DNA of 64,000 nt from an uncultured Duncaniella sp. (GTDB taxonomy: Bacteria > Bacteroidota > Bacteroidia > Bacteroidales > Muribaculaceae). Location of the stretch: contig CAJTJG010000014.1 in NCBI GenBank assembly GCA_910576785.1, forward strand, positions 1 through 64,000, given 5' to 3'. The translations under genes and the position numbers were made by a program. Below the pieces are notes generated by a model. The model was given only the letters and a program-made list of their open reading frames with translations, was not told where the DNA came from and did not search any database. Positions 60,876-64,000 of this stretch are shown here, in pieces. Numbering within the stretch: position 1 is the stretch's first letter; each line of letters opens with the position of its first letter.

Positions 60876-62177
60876 ATGGCAAGAAAAGAAGAAGCTCCCA
60901 ACATGGTGGAGCGGTTCGCCGAATTCAAGGAACTCAAGAATATTGACAAGGCCACAATGGTGAGCGTGCTCGAGGAGTCGTTCCGCAACGTGCTCGCCAA
61001 GATGTTTGGCACAGACGAGAATCTCGATGTCATCATGAACCCCGACAAGGGCGATGTGCAGATATTCCAGAACCTCGAGGTCGTTCCCGACGGCGAGGTG
61101 ACCAACCCCAACCTCCAGATATCCCTGACCGATGCCCGCGCCGATGACGATCCCGATGTGGAGATAGGCGAGGAGCACACCAAGGAGATCTTCTTTGCCG
61201 ACTTCGGCCGCCGCGCCATCCTCAACCTCCGCCAGACCCTACAGTCGAAAATCCTCGATCTGCAGAAAGAGGCCATCTACGACAAGTTCAAGGAGCTCGA
61301 GGGCGAGCTCGTGTCGGGCGAGGTATACCAGACATGGTCGCGCGAGACACTCCTGCTGGACGATGAGAAGAACGAACTTCTTCTCCCCAAGAGCGAATCC
61401 ATACCCGGCGACTACTTCCGCAAGGGTGAGACCGTGCTCGCAGTGATCTCCAATGTGGACAACAAGAACAACAACCCGAAGATCACCGTATCGCGCACCA
61501 GCGAGGCCTTCCTGCGCCGCCTCTTCGAGAGAGACGTACCCGAGATCCTCGACGGCCTCATCTCCATCAAGGCCGTGGCCCGCATACCGGGCGAGCGCGC
61601 CAAGATCGCCGTGGAGAGCTATGACGACCGCATCGACCCCGTGGGCGCATGCGTGGGCGTCAAGGGATCGCGCATCCACGGCATAGTCCGTGAGCTCCAC
61701 AACGAGAATATCGACGTGATCAACTACACCACCAATCCCTCGCTCTTCATACAGCGCGCCCTCAGCCCCGCCAAGATATCGAGCATCCACCTCGACGAGG
61801 AGGAGAAGAAGGCCGAGGTGTTCCTCAAACCCGAGGAGGTATCCCTGGCCATCGGCAAGGGCGGCATGAACATCAAGCTCGCCTCCATGCTCTCGGGCTA
61901 CACCATCGACGTATACCGCGACACCCCCGAGCAGATCGACGAGGACATCTATCTCGACGAGTTCAAGGACGAGATAGACGGATGGGTGATCGACGCACTC
62001 AAGGAGATGGGATGCGTCACCGCCAAGAATGTGCTCAACACCCCGCGTCAGGAGCTCATCGAGAAGGCCGACCTCGAGGAGGAGACCGTAGACAACGTGA
62101 TCCGCATACTCCAGGCCGAATTTGAGGACGAGGAGCCCCAGCAGAACGACAGCGAGGAGGAGACACCCGCAGAGTGA
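60876..62177 (+). CDS. nusA: Transcription termination/antitermination factor NusA
   Basis: NusA binds RNA polymerase and affects pausing, termination and antitermination. The 433-aa protein has an N-terminal polymerase-binding domain (about 1-130), an S1 domain (about 140-205), two KH domains (about 230-350; [20 protein letters not shown] and [18 protein letters not shown]) and a short acidic C-terminus rather than the two acidic repeats of E. coli NusA. It lies 36 nt after rimP. Confidence 0.95.
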   Translation: MARKEEAPNMVERFAEFKELKNIDKATMVSVLEESFRNVLAKMFGTDENLDVIMNPDKGDVQIFQNLEVVPDGEVTNPNLQISLTDARADDDPDVEIGEEHTKEIFFADFGRRAILNLRQTLQSKILDLQKEAIYDKFKELEGELVSGEVYQTWSRETLLLDDEKNELLLPKSESIPGDYFRKGETVLAVISNVDNKNNNPKITVSRTSEAFLRRLFERDVPEILDGLISIKAVARIPGERAKIAVESYDDRIDPVGACVGVKGSRIHGIVRELHNENIDVINYTTNPSLFIQRALSPAKISSIHLDEEEKKAEVFLKPEEVSLAIGKGGMNIKLASMLSGYTIDVYRDTPEQIDEDIYLDEFKDEIDGWVIDALKEMGCVTAKNVLNTPRQELIEKADLEEETVDNVIRILQAEFEDEEPQQNDSEEETPAE

Positions 62178-62319
62178 CCCCCCACTCCACCCCTCTCCTC
62201 CTCTCCTCACACCCACCACTGCGGCGGCGATATCATCACCTCCCCCTCAAATCTCCGTAAACCAAGATATATCACACCCCACGAAGCCTCTCTCTCACAC
62301 GGGCTTCCATAGACAGAAT

Positions 62320-64000
62320 ATGCCGAGAATCAAAATAAGCCAAGCAGCCAAAGAATTCAACGTATCCATCCCCACCGTGGTGGAACAGTTGCAGAAAAAG
62401 GGCATCGCCATCGATGCCACAAGCCCCAACACACGTCTGGACGAGGCCGCTTACGATATCCTTGTGGAGGCTTTCCAGCCCGATCGCAAGGAGCGTGAGC
62501 GCATCGACCGCATGCGTCATGACAAGGAGAAGGAACGCGACACAGCCGCCCCAGCCAAACCGGCAGAGGCGCCGGCACCTGCTTCCGCAGCAGCCCAGAC
62601 CGCAGCCCCGGCAACTCCTGCCGGCCCGAAAGTGGTGGGCCACATAAATCTTGACCGTCACAACAACCCTGTGGCACCCAAGCCCGAGCCCAAACCCGTG
62701 GAGGTGAAACCGGAACCCAAACCCGAACCGAAACCTGAGCCCAAACCTGAACCCAAACCGGAGCCTAAGCCCGAACCCAAGCCCGAACCGAAACCGGAGC
62801 CTAAGCCCGAACCTAAGCCGGAACCCAAACCCGAACCGAAACCAGAACCCAAACCCGAAGTGAAACCCGAGCCCAAATCTGAACCCAAGCCCGAACCGGA
62901 AGTGAAACCGACAGCTCCGACCACCGAGCCCGCTCCGGTGCCCGCGGCCGAGACAGAGCCCAAGCAGTCCGAACCGGAAGTGTTCCGCTACTCACCCGAG
63001 CCTCAGGTGTCCGGCCCTAAAGTAGTGGGCCACATAGACCTCACCGCGCTCAACCAGAGCACACGCCCCAAAAAGAGATCGAAAGATGACCGTCGCGGTG
63101 GCCGCGGTGGCAATCAGAATGGCACCAACGCCGGTGCGCCAGCCGGTGCCAACGCCACAAACCGCAAGAAGCGCCAGCGCATCGGGGGCAAGGAAAAGAT
63201 CGACATTGAAAAGGCCGGCAGCCAGCCCGGAGAAGGTGGCGGCAACAACAATCAGGGTGGCGGCAACCGCGGTGGCAACAACCGTGGCGCCGACCGCGAC
63301 CGCGGCGGACGCGGCAAGGACCGCAACAAGCGCCAGCAGCAGCCCGCCCACGTGGAAGTGAACGAGGAGGATGTTCAGAAGCAGGTACGCGAGACTCTCG
63401 CACGCCTCACCTCCAAGGACAAGGGCCAGAAGAAGGGCGCCAAGTGGCGCAAGGAGAAGCGCGAGGCATTCGCCCGCTCGGCCCACGAGGCCGCAGCCGA
63501 GGCTGAAGCAGAGAGCAGAATCCTGAAGCTCACCGAATTCGTTACGGCCAACGACCTTGCCGTGATGATGAACGTGCCCATCAACAACGTCATTGCCACC
63601 TGCATGAACCTCGGCGTGATGGTTTCCATCAACCAGCGCCTCGATGCCGAGACCATCAACATCGTGGCCGAGGAGTTCGGCTATCAGACCGAATACGTGT
63701 CGGCCGAGGTGGTGGAAGCCATCCATCAGGAGGAGGACAGCGAGGACTCGCTCGTCAACCGTCCGCCCATCGTAACAGTAATGGGCCACGTGGACCACGG
63801 CAAGACATCGCTGCTCGACTATATACGCAACGCCAACGTCATAGCCGGCGAGGCCGGAGGCATCACACAGCACATCGGCGCATACAACGTGAAGCTCGCC
63901 GACGGACGCCACATCACATTCCTCGACACCCCGGGCCACGAGGCATTCACCGCCATGCGTGCCCGCGGAGCCAAGGTGACCGACCTCTGTATCATCATCG
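62320..64000 (+). CDS. infB: Translation initiation factor IF-2, truncated by window edge
   Basis: IF-2 is the GTPase that brings initiator tRNA to the ribosome. The 560 residues visible include the N-terminal IF2_N helix-turn-helix ([20 protein letters not shown]), a long linker with about 20 PEPK-type repeats (about residues 122-195), a basic Gly/Asn/Arg-rich part, a second IF2_N domain (about 410-460) and the start of the G domain: G1 GHVDHGKTS (from residue 489), GGITQHIG, and DTPGHEAF. The gene runs off the right end. ATG 62320 gives the family start; 142 bp separate it from nusA. Confidence 0.95.
   Translation, partial: MPRIKISQAAKEFNVSIPTVVEQLQKKGIAIDATSPNTRLDEAAYDILVEAFQPDRKERERIDRMRHDKEKERDTAAPAKPAEAPAPASAAAQTAAPATPAGPKVVGHINLDRHNNPVAPKPEPKPVEVKPEPKPEPKPEPKPEPKPEPKPEPKPEPKPEPKPEPKPEPKPEPKPEPKPEVKPEPKSEPKPEPEVKPTAPTTEPAPVPAAETEPKQSEPEVFRYSPEPQVSGPKVVGHIDLTALNQSTRPKKRSKDDRRGGRGGNQNGTNAGAPAGANATNRKKRQRIGGKEKIDIEKAGSQPGEGGGNNNQGGGNRGGNNRGADRDRGGRGKDRNKRQQQPAHVEVNEEDVQKQVRETLARLTSKDKGQKKGAKWRKEKREAFARSAHEAAAEAEAESRILKLTEFVTANDLAVMMNVPINNVIATCMNLGVMVSINQRLDAETINIVAEEFGYQTEYVSAEVVEAIHQEEDSEDSLVNRPPIVTVMGHVDHGKTSLLDYIRNANVIAGEAGGITQHIGAYNVKLADGRHITFLDTPGHEAFTAMRARGAKVTDLCIII

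Noticed and set aside
62680..62910. Short regularly spaced DNA repeats that could suggest a CRISPR array
   Set aside because: The repeats are 12-bp coding units in frame in infB, without unique spacers.
62658..62963. Gly/Ser repeat protein on the minus strand
   Set aside because: It is the reverse complement of the PEPK repeat in infB, not an independent gene.
1..64000. tRNA and rRNA genes
   Set aside because: No cloverleaf with the usual conserved T-loop (GTTCRANNC in proper context) was found, and no ribosomal RNA segments were recognised by eye; a covariance search would be decisive.

Overview
The window is a piece of a Bacteroidales chromosome, most likely a Muribaculaceae (S24-7) type gut bacterium. 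That placement is inferred from Bacteroidota promoters (TTG, about 20 bp, TAnnTTTG), type IX secretion (T9SS) regulators and cargo, a PcfJ/PcfK-type conjugative-element module, SecDF as one fused protein, the Nudix-regulated xylose cluster and a GC-rich chromosome. No rRNA, tRNA or CRISPR array was found.

Layout. 1-4920 is the AT-richer end of an integrated conjugative-type element: one leftward cluster (PcfK, PcfJ, a DUF3873-like protein and small unknowns), the 5' end of a group II intron just past the cluster's terminator, and a 1.1 kb non-coding head with a promoter, a hairpin and inverted repeats next to the chromosome. 4968-8063 is the proline operon proC-proB-proA. 8341-10179 is a secreted protein with a T9SS-like C-terminus. 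10425-10740 is a cluster of small palindromes. 10791-13799 is the cytochrome bd oxidase operon (DUF4492, cydA, cydB). 13963-19852 is a leftward operon with PorW/SprE-like lipoprotein, PorX, TsaE and BirA. 19989-24081 holds secDF and metF. 24290-31203 holds two more secreted proteins, a ZIP transporter and a patatin/beta-barrel protein. 31296-33639 is aroK, an alanine-dehydrogenase-like gene and an RNase H. 33812-36513 holds a CE2-type esterase and, divergently, a lone phage-type major capsid gene preceded by a 51-aa gene, with its own promoter and terminator.

36669-44876 is a sugar block: Nudix-type regulator, xylulokinase, xylose isomerase, xylose symporter, then KDPG aldolase, mannonate dehydratase and an SDR (fructuronate reductase candidate). 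Xylose is carried into the pentose phosphate pathway and glucuronate-derived acids into KDG/KDPG cleavage. 44995-46622 is a degenerate sensor kinase with a 45-aa membrane protein. 46693-51288 is the operon dapB-lepB-wbqC-sulfatase-like transferase. 51500-53856 is three tandem FKBP prolyl isomerases. 54013-60105 is a six-gene leftward operon including aroA and a metal ABC permease. 60372-64000 is rimP-nusA-infB, cut by the right edge.

The most unusual items are (1) seven long intergenic hairpins built from variants of the same purine-rich arm and a related loop, all at gene 3' ends; (2) the stand-alone capsid gene with its small partner; (3) a promoter-leader-terminator unit without an ORF at 25409-25642 that matches the promoter of the neighbouring secreted-protein gene; and (4) several promoters whose -7 box lies 4-10 nt from the start codon, suggesting leaderless mRNAs.
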